NCBI GenBank assembly: GCA_030065095.1 | Contig: JASJDP010000045.1 | Coordinates: 1-34,161, forward strand | Source: Rhodobacter sp. | GTDB taxonomy: Bacteria; Pseudomonadota; Alphaproteobacteria; Rhodobacterales; Rhodobacteraceae | Direction of reading: 5' to 3' | Length of the DNA stretch: 34,161 nt | In this document: positions 8,421-16,424 of the stretch, one piece after another | Layout of the letters: every line of letters begins with the position of its first letter | How positions within the stretch are numbered: the stretch's first letter is position 1 | Notes under the pieces: generated by a model | Database searches by the model: none | What the model was told of the DNA's origin: nothing | Seen by the model: the letters and a program-made list of their open reading frames with translations, nothing else | Translations under genes and position numbers: made by a program

Positions 8421-9506
8421 CTACGGCAGTTCTGCGTCGCCAACGTCTTTTGGAAAGGTCGCGCGCCAACGCGCGATGAATTCCGCGCGTTTGTGCTGGT
8501 CCAGACCGACCAGAAGAGCGGGCGAAAGCGGGATCGGTCTTAGACTGATGTCGGGGTTTTCAGGAAGGCGCAACGCCGGTTGCGCACCGCCGCCAGTTTC
8601 AACGATTAGATTGGCGGCACGCAGCGCAGCGCGACCGGCATCCGACAATAGGAAATCGATCAGCGCGCCTCCGATCTCCGGCTCCGCAGCGCGTTTTGGG
8701 ATCAGTGCTGCGCGCGACAGGACGAGGGTATAGTCGTTGGGCGCAACCACGACGATGTCGGCATTCTCTTGCGCCCGCGCCAGTGCGTAGGATCCCAAAA
8801 CATTGTAGGCAATCAGGAATTCGCCACTGGCGACGCCGTCGATGATCGTCGAGGAGCAACAGGTGGCGACCGCACCGCTGCGGCCGAATGCTTCGATGAG
8901 ACTGCCGAAGGTGGTGGCTTGCTGCGCATCGGCGAATGCAAACATGTACCCCAGTCCGGACGCCTCGATGTCATAGGTCGCGACGCGCCCGCGGAACCGG
9001 CTGTCTTCCGGTCTTAGCAGGTCAATCAGATCAAAGCGCGACCGAGGCGCCTCGGCGTCGGCGACAAGCGCCTTGTTGTAGACGATAACGGCGGGCTCGA
9101 GCGTGGTGCCGAAGACCTCGTCCCGCCAATTGGAGACCGCGGGCAACGCGGTGGTTTCGTCCGATCGGTGCGGCGCGGCGCAGCCGTCGTTGGCAAGCTT
9201 GACCTGCTGATCGATGGACGAGCTGATGACGAGGTCCGCCGTCGCGCCGCCGGTTCGGCAGTCTGTCTCGGATGCAAGGTAGAGATCGTTCGATCCCCAC
9301 TGCTCGTAAACGATGCGAACGTCGCCGGACCCTTCGGTGAATTCCAGAAGGACCGGCTCGAACAGCTCGATATCGGTTGTGCCGCGGACCAAAACGCTGG
9401 TTTCGGCCTCGGCCGGTCCGTAGGATTTCACAGCCTCTGGCATCGGTTCGGCGAAGGCTGCGGTCGCGAAAGTGGCCAGGCCGAGCGATATGGCTGCACG
9501 ACTCAT
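8421..9506 (-). CDS. Periplasmic solute-binding protein co-encoded with a two-component system
   Basis: A 361-residue protein with a Sec signal peptide (start MSRAAISLG, cleavage expected after AFA near residue 20). The fold resembles the iron/phosphonate type of extracellular binding proteins; features include RVATYDIEASGLGYMFAF and FLIAYNVLGSYALARA. The ATG at 9506 overlaps the kinase stop (TCAT on the plus strand), so it is translationally coupled to the sensor. The frame stays open upstream to 9848, but that part lies within the kinase gene. No permease or ATPase is nearby on this strand. A role as a periplasmic ligand receptor for the kinase is therefore more likely than transport. The ligand is unknown; a carboxylate carried by the adjacent TctCBA system is a guess. 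Confidence 0.75.
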   Translation of the reverse strand: MSRAAISLGLATFATAAFAEPMPEAVKSYGPAEAETSVLVRGTTDIELFEPVLLEFTEGSGDVRIVYEQWGSNDLYLASETDCRTGGATADLVISSSIDQQVKLANDGCAAPHRSDETTALPAVSNWRDEVFGTTLEPAVIVYNKALVADAEAPRSRFDLIDLLRPEDSRFRGRVATYDIEASGLGYMFAFADAQQATTFGSLIEAFGRSGAVATCCSSTIIDGVASGEFLIAYNVLGSYALARAQENADIVVVAPNDYTLVLSRAALIPKRAAEPEIGGALIDFLLSDAGRAALRAANLIVETGGGAQPALRLPENPDISLRPIPLSPALLVGLDQHKRAEFIARWRATFPKDVGDAELP

Positions 9507-10891
9507 ACCGCGCCTTCCGAGATCCCGGGCAAATCGATCGAAACCTCGAACGCCGCCTCCGACGGCCGTTCGATGTCCATGCGGCCACCATGCGCCCGGG
9601 CCACCGCATGCACGATTGCCAGCCCCAGCCCGGCGCTCTTGGCCGAGACGCCCGCATTTCTGGTGAAGCGCGAACCGGCATCCGCCCACATCGCCTCGGG
9701 AATACCCCTCCCGTGGTCGCGGACGCCGATGCGGGCGCGCAGGCCGGCCCGTCGAACGAAGACGATAATCGGCGCCTTGCCGTGGTTCGCGGCGTTGTTG
9801 ATCAAATTCTTGCACGCCTCGACCAGGGATAGCGCGTCGCCTTCGCACATCACCGAGGCCTCGGGCAGATCGAGGCGCACGATTTCTTCTCCATCGGACA
9901 TCGACTGATCGATCTGGGCGACCGCCTCGGTGGCGATGGTGCGCAAATCCAGGGCCTCAAGATCGACCGTATCGGCGCGATGAATGATCAGGGCATGGTT
10001 GAGCAGTTGGTCGGTGAGGCGGCTGAGGTTTTTCGACCGCTCGTGAATGCGCCCCACGATGCGAAGCTGACGGTCCGGGTTGGTCTCTTCGGAGGCCAGC
10101 TCAGCCTGGGCGCGCAAGGCCGCGATCGGTGTTCGCAACTGGTGCGAAGCGTCGGCGATCAGTGTGCGCATCACGTTTAACTGCCGGTCGATGCGTTCGA
10201 TGAACCTGTTCAGGGCCAGCACGAGGCTGCTGATTTCCCTTGGAACATCGACGTCTACAGGCGTCAGATCCTTGCTGGAGCGCGCTGCGAAGTCGCGCTC
10301 GATCCGACCGAGCGGCCGCAAGGCGGACTGAACGGCAAGCACGGCAAGCCCCGACATGATGACGCCGACAGCCGCCACCGCGATCAAGGCATTGCGCGTG
10401 ATCTGCTGGGCAAGTTCGCGCCGCGCCTCGGTGGTCTGCCCGATGATCACCTCCACCGAGCCCAGAAACGACCGCTCGGCGAATTGCCGGGTTACGCGCA
10501 CGAACCTCGCGGGTTCTTCGGCAAAAATTCCATTGTAGAAGACCTCGTTGCCCGTCGGAACGGGGATCGTCTGATACCCGGTGATCAGGGCGCCGTCGTC
10601 GCCGAACACACCATAGACGACACGGTCGCGCGGGGCCAGTGAAAGCAGCTCGAAGGCCGACACCGGGATATCCACGATCACCTCTCCGCTGCGCAGCGTC
10701 AGCGAGCCGGCAATCTGGTTTGCCGCACCGATCAGAAGGCGGTCGAAAGACTGCTGGGCGGCGCTGCGGCCATAGGCCAGGGCGGCGACCGCAACGGCCA
10801 CGCCGCCGACGGCGAGGATCAGGACGATGCCCATTACCAGCCGAAACCGCAGCGATCCGATGATCCGCGACCTCGGCGCGGCCTCACGCAT
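9503..10891 (-). CDS. TctE-like sensor histidine kinase
   Basis: A 462-residue membrane kinase. The first helix (about residues 18-42) is followed by a periplasmic region of roughly 110 residues, like the 2CSK_N sensor of TctE proteins. A second helix around IAVAAVGVIMSGLAVLAVQ and a HAMP-like segment come next. The H-box is SHQLRTPIAALRAQ, the N-box NLINNAANHG, G1 DHGRGIPE and G2 SAGLGLAIV. Starts at 10891 or 10894 are both possible (adjacent ATG codons); either overlaps the response regulator by about 10 bases. It probably phosphorylates the upstream regulator in response to a carboxylate, possibly through the coupled binding protein. Confidence 0.87.
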   Translation of the reverse strand: MREAAPRSRIIGSLRFRLVMGIVLILAVGGVAVAVAALAYGRSAAQQSFDRLLIGAANQIAGSLTLRSGEVIVDIPVSAFELLSLAPRDRVVYGVFGDDGALITGYQTIPVPTGNEVFYNGIFAEEPARFVRVTRQFAERSFLGSVEVIIGQTTEARRELAQQITRNALIAVAAVGVIMSGLAVLAVQSALRPLGRIERDFAARSSKDLTPVDVDVPREISSLVLALNRFIERIDRQLNVMRTLIADASHQLRTPIAALRAQAELASEETNPDRQLRIVGRIHERSKNLSRLTDQLLNHALIIHRADTVDLEALDLRTIATEAVAQIDQSMSDGEEIVRLDLPEASVMCEGDALSLVEACKNLINNAANHGKAPIIVFVRRAGLRARIGVRDHGRGIPEAMWADAGSRFTRNAGVSAKSAGLGLAIVHAVARAHGGRMDIERPSEAAFEVSIDLPGISEGAV

Positions 10892-11555
10892 CATCGACCA
10901 ACTGATAACCGAGGCCCCGCAGCGTTCTGATAGAGACGCGGCTCTTTGCGAGCTTCTTGCGCAGGCGTCCGACATAAAGCTCGACAGCGTTGACGTTCAC
11001 CTGTTCGTCGTTGAACGAGAACATTCTCTCGAAGACGGCGTCCTTCGGAACGACGCGTTCCCGGTTGACCAGCAGAATTTCCAGAAGGCTCATCTCCCGG
11101 CGGGCCAACGGCAATGGCGACCCGGCAATTTCAACCGTCAATCCGGAGGGATCGAAGACGATGTCGCCGAATTCGATCACGCCCGACCGGTCGGGATCCT
11201 GCCTGCGCAACATTGCGCGGACCCGTGCGTGCAATTCGCGCAGATCGAACGGCTTGACCAGATAATCGTCGGCCCCCTTGTCAAGCGCCGAAACCCTGTC
11301 TTCGATGTCAGACCGTGCCGTCAGCATCAGGATCGGCGTCTTGCTTCCGGCGCTTCTCGCAAAGTTAAGGATGTCGGTGCCGCAGCCGTCCGGCAGCCCG
11401 ATATCGAGGATCATCACGTCGTAGTCCTGCACCGCAATGACGTCTTCAGCGCTTGCGACCGTTGACACGTGATCTACCGCATCGCCGCGTCTCTCGAAGC
11501 TCGCGACAATCGCATCGGCGACATCCTCGGTATCCTCGACGAGCAGCAGGCGCAT
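10884..11555 (-). CDS. OmpR-family response regulator, TctD-like
   Basis: A 223-residue regulator. The receiver domain contains the acidic pair in LLVEDTED, the phospho-acceptor Asp in MILDIGLPDG, the switch Thr/Ser in LMLTARSD and the conserved Lys in YLVKPFD. The C-terminal winged helix has the VNVNAVELYVGRLRKKL recognition segment and ends in RTLRGLGYQLV. The start at 11555 is where family homology begins; upstream codons in the same frame fall in the intergenic region. It is divergent from tctC with 175 bases between starts. It likely controls tctCBA through the direct repeat at 11639-11656. Confidence 0.87.
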   Translation of the reverse strand: MRLLLVEDTEDVADAIVASFERRGDAVDHVSTVASAEDVIAVQDYDVMILDIGLPDGCGTDILNFARSAGSKTPILMLTARSDIEDRVSALDKGADDYLVKPFDLRELHARVRAMLRRQDPDRSGVIEFGDIVFDPSGLTVEIAGSPLPLARREMSLLEILLVNRERVVPKDAVFERMFSFNDEQVNVNAVELYVGRLRKKLAKSRVSIRTLRGLGYQLVDDA

Positions 11556-11638
11556 AGGTTTGGAAATCCTCCCAAGGCCACTTTTCACCGAAACCGCCGA
11601 AATATCCAGCGGCCGCCCCATGGAGGGCCGACTATCCG

Positions 11639-11656
11639 GTGACAGTTTCATGACAG
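11639..11656 (-). promoter_or_regulatory. Near-consensus Pho-box-like direct repeat
   Basis: On the minus strand the site reads CTGTCATGAAACTGTCAC: two CTGTCA units 11 bases apart. It matches 17 of 18 positions of the E. coli PhoB consensus as I remember it. It lies 84 bases before the response regulator start and 75 bases before tctC. OmpR/PhoB-family regulators bind such 11-bp-spaced repeats, so it may be the target of the adjacent TctD-like protein or a true PhoB site. No good -10 element sits at the usual distance on the minus strand. Confidence 0.6.
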
Positions 11657-11730
11657 TCAGGCCATGTATCGTCGGGCTATCCCTGGGCGGACTCTGCCCA
11701 GATGGGGAACAGCAGAAGACGGAGGAGATC

Positions 11731-12717
11731 ATGCTGACATCCAAACTTTCCCGCCGCGCGTTTGCCGCGGCCACGGCGGCCGCGCTTTCGCTTGGCGCGC
11801 CGGCCTTTGCCGGCGGCCATCAGGTCGTCGACAGCATCCACTTCTTGATCCCAGGCGGTGCCGGCGGAGGCTGGGATGGCACTGCCCGTGGCACCGGCGA
11901 GGCGTTGACGAATTCGGGCCTCGTGGGCACCGCATCCTACGAAAACATGTCCGGCGGAGGCGGCGGCAAGGCGATCGGTTATCTGATCGAGAACGCCGAG
12001 TCGAACCACGGTACGCTGATGGTCAACTCGACCCCCATCGTGATCCGCTCGCTCACCGGTGTCTTCCCGCATAATTTCCGCGACCTGACGCTGGTTTCCG
12101 GCACGATCGGCGACTATGCCGCCATGGTGGTCGGCAAGGACAGCCCGATCAACTCGATGGCAGACCTGATCGCGGCTTACGATGCGGATCCCGGCGCGAC
12201 CGCCATCGGCGGCGGCTCGGTTCCGGGCGGTATGGACCACCTGGTCGCAGCCATGGTGATGGAAGCGGCCGGCAAGGACGCTCTGGGCGTCAAATACATC
12301 CCCTATGACGCGGGCGGCAAGGCCATGGCGGCTTTGCTCTCGGGCGAAATCTCGGCACTCTCGACCGGTTTTTCGGAAGCGGTGGACCTGGCAAACGCCG
12401 GCGAAGTGAAGATCATCGGCGTCACGTCGGCTGAACGCGTCCCCGCGGCGCCCGACGCGAAGACCATGAAAGAGCAGGGCATCGACACCACCTTCGTCAA
12501 CTGGCGCGGCTTCTTCGGTGCCCCGGGCCTGCCCGAGGACAAGCTTGCGATGTACCAGGACGCCATTGCCAAGATGTACGACACGCCCGAATGGGAAGAA
12601 GTGCGCGCGCGCAACGGTTGGGTCAATATCCACAATCCGGGTGACGAGTTCGAAGCCTTCCTGGAAGACCAGGAAAAGGTCATTGGCGACCTGATGAAGA
12701 AACTGGGCTTCCTCTGA
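11731..12717 (+). CDS. tctC: Tripartite tricarboxylate transporter substrate-binding protein TctC
   Basis: A 328-residue periplasmic receptor of the Bug/TctC family. An N-terminal signal (LSRRAFAAATAAAL, then APAFAGG) has paired arginines and may use Tat or Sec. The mature part begins IHFLIPGGAGGGWDGTAR, the typical ligand-loop region of TctC proteins. GGAGGAG at 11721-11727 fixes the start at 11731. Members bind di- and tricarboxylates or related anions. It heads the tctCBA set but is separated from tctB by a strong terminator, which should make the receptor more abundant than the membrane parts. The neighbouring suyAB operon makes sulfolactate a plausible ligand (compare SlcH of sulfolactate degraders); this is inference. 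Confidence 0.88.
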   Translation: MLTSKLSRRAFAAATAAALSLGAPAFAGGHQVVDSIHFLIPGGAGGGWDGTARGTGEALTNSGLVGTASYENMSGGGGGKAIGYLIENAESNHGTLMVNSTPIVIRSLTGVFPHNFRDLTLVSGTIGDYAAMVVGKDSPINSMADLIAAYDADPGATAIGGGSVPGGMDHLVAAMVMEAAGKDALGVKYIPYDAGGKAMAALLSGEISALSTGFSEAVDLANAGEVKIIGVTSAERVPAAPDAKTMKEQGIDTTFVNWRGFFGAPGLPEDKLAMYQDAIAKMYDTPEWEEVRARNGWVNIHNPGDEFEAFLEDQEKVIGDLMKKLGFL

Positions 12718-12725
12718 AGTCCGCC

Positions 12726-12756
12726 CGGCAGAGCGAGCGCTCGCTCTGCCGTTTTT
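12726..12756 (+). terminator. Intrinsic terminator between tctC and tctB
   Basis: A 26-base perfect palindrome (12726-12751, centre GAGC|GCTC) is followed directly by five T residues at 12752-12756. It begins 8 bases after the tctC stop and ends 16 bases before the tctB start. The structure should end most transcripts after tctC and let a fraction read through into tctBA. This is a common way to raise receptor over permease levels. Confidence 0.9.
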
Positions 12757-12772
12757 CCTTGAGGAGGGGATC

Positions 12773-13255
12773 ATGGCTCTGGATCGTTGGATCGCGCTCG
12801 TTCTGTTGGGCATTTGTCTGGCCTACGGCTATGCGGCCTGGTTCACCATGGACGGGAACCTCGCCCCCTTCATGCGCCGCAACCCGATCTGGCCCAGCAC
12901 CTTTCCGAAAGTCCTGTCGATCCTCGGCATCATCGTGTCTCTCGTCATCCTGCTGGGGCTCGAAAAGAGCGAGGTGAAGCTCGCCGACATCGATTATCGC
13001 CGGCTTGGCGACTACCACCTTGGCCAGGCGCTGCTGCTTCTCGGCCTGATGGTGGCCTATGCACTCTTGTTGCGCCCGGCCGGTTTCTTGTTTTCGACGT
13101 CCGCGTTTCTCATCCTCGGCTCCTTCATTCTGGGAGAGCGCAAGTGGCATGTGATGCTGCCCATCGCGCTGATCGCCACCTTCTTTGTCTGGTACCTGGT
13201 GCAGCAGGTTCTTGGCATCTACATGCGCCCGCTCCCGGGTTTCATCGGAGGCTGA
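12773..13255 (+). CDS. tctB: TctB small membrane subunit of the TTT transporter
   Basis: A 160-residue membrane protein with about four to five hydrophobic helices (near residues 5-24, 42-61, 84-103, 106-120 and 126-152). It has the size and pattern of TctB, the poorly conserved small subunit that pairs with TctA. GAGGAGGGG just before 12773 is an excellent ribosome binding site, useful because the gene follows a terminator. One base separates its stop from tctA. Assignment rests on position and topology, as TctB sequences diverge widely. Confidence 0.85.
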   Translation: MALDRWIALVLLGICLAYGYAAWFTMDGNLAPFMRRNPIWPSTFPKVLSILGIIVSLVILLGLEKSEVKLADIDYRRLGDYHLGQALLLLGLMVAYALLLRPAGFLFSTSAFLILGSFILGERKWHVMLPIALIATFFVWYLVQQVLGIYMRPLPGFIGG

Positions 13256-13256
13256 C

Positions 13257-14771
13257 ATGCTCGAAGGACTTTTGATCGGCCTGCAGACGGCCCTTTCGAT
13301 CCAGAACCTGCTGATGGTCATCGCCGGGTGTCTGATCGGGACGTTCATCGGCATGCTGCCCGGTTTGGGCCCTATGTCGATCATCGCAATCATGATTCCC
13401 GTCGCAATCTCGATGGGCGACCCCTCGGCAGCCCTGATCCTCTTGGCGGGTGTCTATTATGGCGCGATCTTCGGCGGCTCGACCTCATCGATCCTTCTGA
13501 ATGCACCGGGCGTCGCTGGAACCGTGGCCTCCAGTTTCGACGGCTACCCGATGGCACGCCAGGGCAAGGCCGGCAAAGCGCTGACCATCGCCGCCATCGC
13601 CAGCTTTGCGGGTGGCACGATCGGCGCCCTGCTGCTGATGGTCTTCGCGCCGGCACTGTCCTCTGTCGCCTTGCTGTTTCACTCGGCCGAATACTTCGCC
13701 CTGATGGTCGTCGGCCTCTCGGCAATCGCGGCCTTCGCGGGCACCGGACAGGTGGCCAAGGCACTGATCATGACCGTGCTCGGCCTGATCATGGCCACCG
13801 TCGGCGAAGGTGCCCTCTTTAACATGCCACGCTTCACGATGGGGATCATGGACCTGCAATCCGGGTTCGGGTTCATCACGCTGGCCATGGCCATGTTCGC
13901 CTTGCCGGAGGCGCTGTTTCTGGTGCTGAAGCCGAAGGACCTCAAGGGCGACGGCGACGGCGAAATCAAGGAACTCCGGATCACCGGCCAAGAGGCCAGA
14001 GCCATCGCGCCCGTCGTCGGGCGCCAGTCGCTGCAGGGGTTCTTCATCGGCGTCCTGCCCGGCGCCGGCGCCACGATCGCGAGCTTTCTCGGCTACGCTG
14101 TCGAGCGCAATATCGCCCCGAAGAAGGAACAGGAAGAGTTCGGCAAAGGCTCTATCAAGGGCCTCGCTGCGCCGGAGACCGCCAACAACGCCGCCTGCAC
14201 CGGCTCTTTCGTGCCGCTCCTGACGCTGGGCATCCCGGGCTCCGGCACCACCGCCATCCTGCTCGGCGCCCTGATCGCGCTGAACGTGACGCCGGGGCCG
14301 CGCCTGATGGTCGACGACCCGCAGATCTTCTGGGCGGTCATCATGTCGATGTTCATCGGCAACCTTGTCCTGCTGATCCTTAACCTGCCGCTGATCCCCT
14401 ATATTGCCAAGGTCCTGGCGATCCCACGCAACTATCTGATTCCGTTTATTTTATTCTTCACGCTGATGGGTGCCTATATCGGCCAGAACAATGCAACCGA
14501 GCTTTTGCTGCTGGTCGGGTTCGGGGTGTGTGCGACCGCGCTGAAATTCGCCGATTATCCGCTGGCGCCCTTGCTGATCGGCTTCATCCTCGGCGGCATG
14601 CTGGAGGACAACTTTTCGCGTTCGATGCAGCTTTATGACGGTGTCTCGTTCATCTGGGAACGTCCGATGACGCTCGGCCTGCTGGTGATTGCCGCGATCC
14701 TGATCGTCCTGCCCAGCCACCGCGCCCGGCGCGCCAGGGCGCGCCAAGAGGGTGTGGCCGAAGGCGATTGA
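13257..14771 (+). CDS. tctA: TctA large membrane subunit of the TTT transporter
   Basis: A 504-residue permease with about twelve hydrophobic segments and the TctA hallmarks: MLPGLGPMSIIAIMIPVA, GAIFGGSTSSILLNAPG, GVLPGAGATIASFLGY and LGIPGSGTTAILLGAL. These paired glycine-rich motifs form the anion path in an ion-gradient-driven carrier. The ATG at 13257 is preferred over upstream in-frame codons (the frame is open from 13185) because those overlap tctB, and GGAGG lies 5 bases before it. It completes a receptor-dependent secondary transporter with TctC and TctB. A convergent hairpin region separates it from the LacI gene. Confidence 0.93.
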   Translation: MLEGLLIGLQTALSIQNLLMVIAGCLIGTFIGMLPGLGPMSIIAIMIPVAISMGDPSAALILLAGVYYGAIFGGSTSSILLNAPGVAGTVASSFDGYPMARQGKAGKALTIAAIASFAGGTIGALLLMVFAPALSSVALLFHSAEYFALMVVGLSAIAAFAGTGQVAKALIMTVLGLIMATVGEGALFNMPRFTMGIMDLQSGFGFITLAMAMFALPEALFLVLKPKDLKGDGDGEIKELRITGQEARAIAPVVGRQSLQGFFIGVLPGAGATIASFLGYAVERNIAPKKEQEEFGKGSIKGLAAPETANNAACTGSFVPLLTLGIPGSGTTAILLGALIALNVTPGPRLMVDDPQIFWAVIMSMFIGNLVLLILNLPLIPYIAKVLAIPRNYLIPFILFFTLMGAYIGQNNATELLLLVGFGVCATALKFADYPLAPLLIGFILGGMLEDNFSRSMQLYDGVSFIWERPMTLGLLVIAAILIVLPSHRARRARARQEGVAEGD

Positions 14772-14821
14772 CCATGTTGGCAAGCGCAGCCTCCCGCCAT
14801 CTGCCGGTTACAGGTCGCATG

Positions 14822-14870
14822 GGGTCAGCCGGTCGCTGACCCGATCAAGTCGGGCCGGTCCGCGACCGGC
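14822..14870. terminator. Two hairpins between convergent tctA and the LacI gene
   Basis: The first stem is GGGTCAGC (14822-14829) with GCTGACCC (14835-14842), loop of 5. The second is GCCGGTC (14854-14860) with GACCGGC (14864-14870), loop of 3. Both are perfect. No long T-run follows on either strand, so they may act in both directions with Rho or as transcript stabilisers. The rest of the 14772-14917 gap shows nothing else. Confidence 0.5.
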
Positions 14871-14917
14871 GCGCTTGCTTCGGTCTGAGACAGGCTTACA
14901 CCGGATTCCATCGTGTC

Positions 14918-15979
14918 TCAGGCACCCGGGTCGCTACAAGAGCCGAGCGACCGCCGCAGCACCAGCCGCGTGTCCAGGGCAAGGCTGCGGGCATCAGTGT
15001 CGCCGTTCAGAAGACCTGCAATCAGCCGTGCGGCTTCCCGTCCCATTCGTCTGTGCGGCACATGCACCGTGGTAAGGGACGGCTCGGTGATGCGGGCAAG
15101 CTCGATATCATCGAACCCGGTGACGGACACGTCGTCCGGCACCGTCAGTCCCAGCGATTTGGCCATCCCGATGGCGCCGACTGCAAGGACGTCGTTGCTG
15201 CACATCACAGCCGTTGGCCGCGGCCGCATCGCCATCAGCTCCTTCATCGCGGCAGCCCCGTTTTCGATCGAATAAGGCGTCTCGTAAATCCTGACGCGCC
15301 CCGCTTCGAGCCCGGCATCCGTGGCTGCGTCGAGCACGCCGGAGACCCGGTCGCGGGCACGATCGTTTTGTTCCCGGACGGCACTGACGACGGCAATGTT
15401 GCGATGCCCGGCCGAAACGACCCGTTCAGCCAGCGCTTTCATCGCCTGCCGGTTGTCGAAGCCGACCGACAAGACGTCGCCATCGGCACGGTAGGCCCAT
15501 GAAACGACGTAAGGCACGCCGCGTTTCTCAAGAAAGTCGTACACGTTGGCAGGTCTCTCAAACCCGATCAGCAGCAAGGCATCGGCGCCGCGCGCCAGAA
15601 GCGTGCGTATTTGATCGGCCTCGAGATCGGGGCGATAAAGCGAACTGGCGACCAACAGGGTCAGGCCGTGAACCGCCAGTTCTTCCTGGAACGCCTGAAG
15701 ACCCCGCGCAAAGATCGCGTTCTCCATCGTCGGAATGATCGCCCCAATGGTGTTCGTGCGCTTGGCCGCGAGCGCCCGGGCACCGAAATTCGGCGCATAG
15801 CCAAGGTCGTTGACCACCTGCAAAACCCGGCTCCGGGTTTGCTCGACAACCCGCTCGGGCGTGTTCAGGCAGCGCGATACCGTCGCGGTGGAAACACCGG
15901 CGGCGCGCGCGACATCCTCCAGCGTCAGTGAAGCCGTACCCGAACGGTGTCGGGGTGTTCGCCCGTGCCTATTGCCCAA
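14918..15979 (-). CDS. LacI-family transcriptional regulator of the sulfonate operon
   Basis: A 353-residue repressor. The N-terminal helix-turn-helix (LTLEDVARAAGVSTATVSRCLN) is followed by the hinge helix in NFGARALAAKR and a periplasmic-binding-protein-like effector domain. Conserved LacI segments include CSNDVLAVGAIGMAKSLG and DVSVTGFDDIELA. A GTG at 16078 would extend it, but that codon lies inside an operator; the TTG at 15979 has GGAGA 7 bases upstream and is preferred. It is divergent from the hpsO/hpsP/suyAB/comC-like operon, with two palindromic operators between them. It therefore probably represses that operon and itself, and responds to a sulfonate or a related C3 compound. The effector is inferred from context only. 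Confidence 0.85.
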   Translation of the reverse strand: MGNRHGRTPRHRSGTASLTLEDVARAAGVSTATVSRCLNTPERVVEQTRSRVLQVVNDLGYAPNFGARALAAKRTNTIGAIIPTMENAIFARGLQAFQEELAVHGLTLLVASSLYRPDLEADQIRTLLARGADALLLIGFERPANVYDFLEKRGVPYVVSWAYRADGDVLSVGFDNRQAMKALAERVVSAGHRNIAVVSAVREQNDRARDRVSGVLDAATDAGLEAGRVRIYETPYSIENGAAAMKELMAMRPRPTAVMCSNDVLAVGAIGMAKSLGLTVPDDVSVTGFDDIELARITEPSLTTVHVPHRRMGREAARLIAGLLNGDTDARSLALDTRLVLRRSLGSCSDPGA

Positions 15980-16063
15980 CAGTGTATCTCCGGCGATCCG
16001 CCCTTCCCTGGCCTGCGGCAACCTAGTCAGCCATCGGCTGTCTGAAAGCGCGGCGCGATTAAA

Positions 16064-16099
16064 TGTAAGCGCTTGCACAATAAAATGTAAGGGCTTACT
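16064..16099. promoter_or_regulatory. Two LacI-type operators over the sulfonate operon promoter
   Basis: TGTAAGCGCTTGCA (16064-16077) and TGTAAGGGCTTACT (16086-16099) are near-palindromes of the LacI class. Their centres are 22 bases apart, two helical turns. A rightward promoter candidate, TTGCAC (16074-16079) with TACTTA (16096-16101) at 16 bases, is overlapped by both. Binding would block the rightward promoter and the start of the LacI transcript. Confidence 0.75.
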
Positions 16100-16169
16100 T
16101 ACTACAGGAAACGTGCCGGCAACCTCGAAAAACGGCTCTTCCGTGCATTTGTAGCCAGGAAAACATCCG

Positions 16170-16424
16170 ATGCCGCGTGAGTATCTGAAGAAGGCGCCGC
16201 AAATCGTCCCGTCGATGTCTGGTGCCGCAACCTATTCCGGCGGCTTGCGCCCGCACAAATTCCCAAAGCTCGTTATCTCGCGGCGGACGACCCGCACGGG
16301 TGCGGAACCCATCGCCAAGGCGACCGCACGGCTCGAAGATATCGAAGCGCACGCCTGCTCGGCCGCCGTCCGCCCGCAGAAAGACGCTCCGAAAGAAACC
16401 TTCAATTTGACCATCCATGGCTAG
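16170..16424 (+). pseudogene. Internally deleted relic of a histidinol-dehydrogenase-family gene (hpsN-like)
   Basis: An 84-codon frame that starts MPREYLKKAPQ, the usual opening of HpsN-type (sulfopropanediol 3-dehydrogenase) proteins. After about 20 residues it jumps to what looks like the family C-terminus: YSGGLRPHKFPKLV, then KATARLEDIEAHA and KETFNL. Intact family members are about 430 residues, so roughly 340 codons seem to be missing, in frame. AGGAA lies 8 bases before the ATG, and the TAG overlaps the next gene's ATG by 8 bases, so the original operon junctions survive. The remaining C-terminal part differs from the consensus at several normally constant places, consistent with decay. 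HpsN oxidises DHPS to sulfolactate; this relic lacks the NAD- and zinc-binding core. The match is from memory of the family. Confidence 0.65.

Noticed and set aside
8248-8733. Rightward open frame of 161 codons after the ABC operon
   Set aside because: Most of it is antisense to the binding-protein gene and the start has no ribosome binding site.
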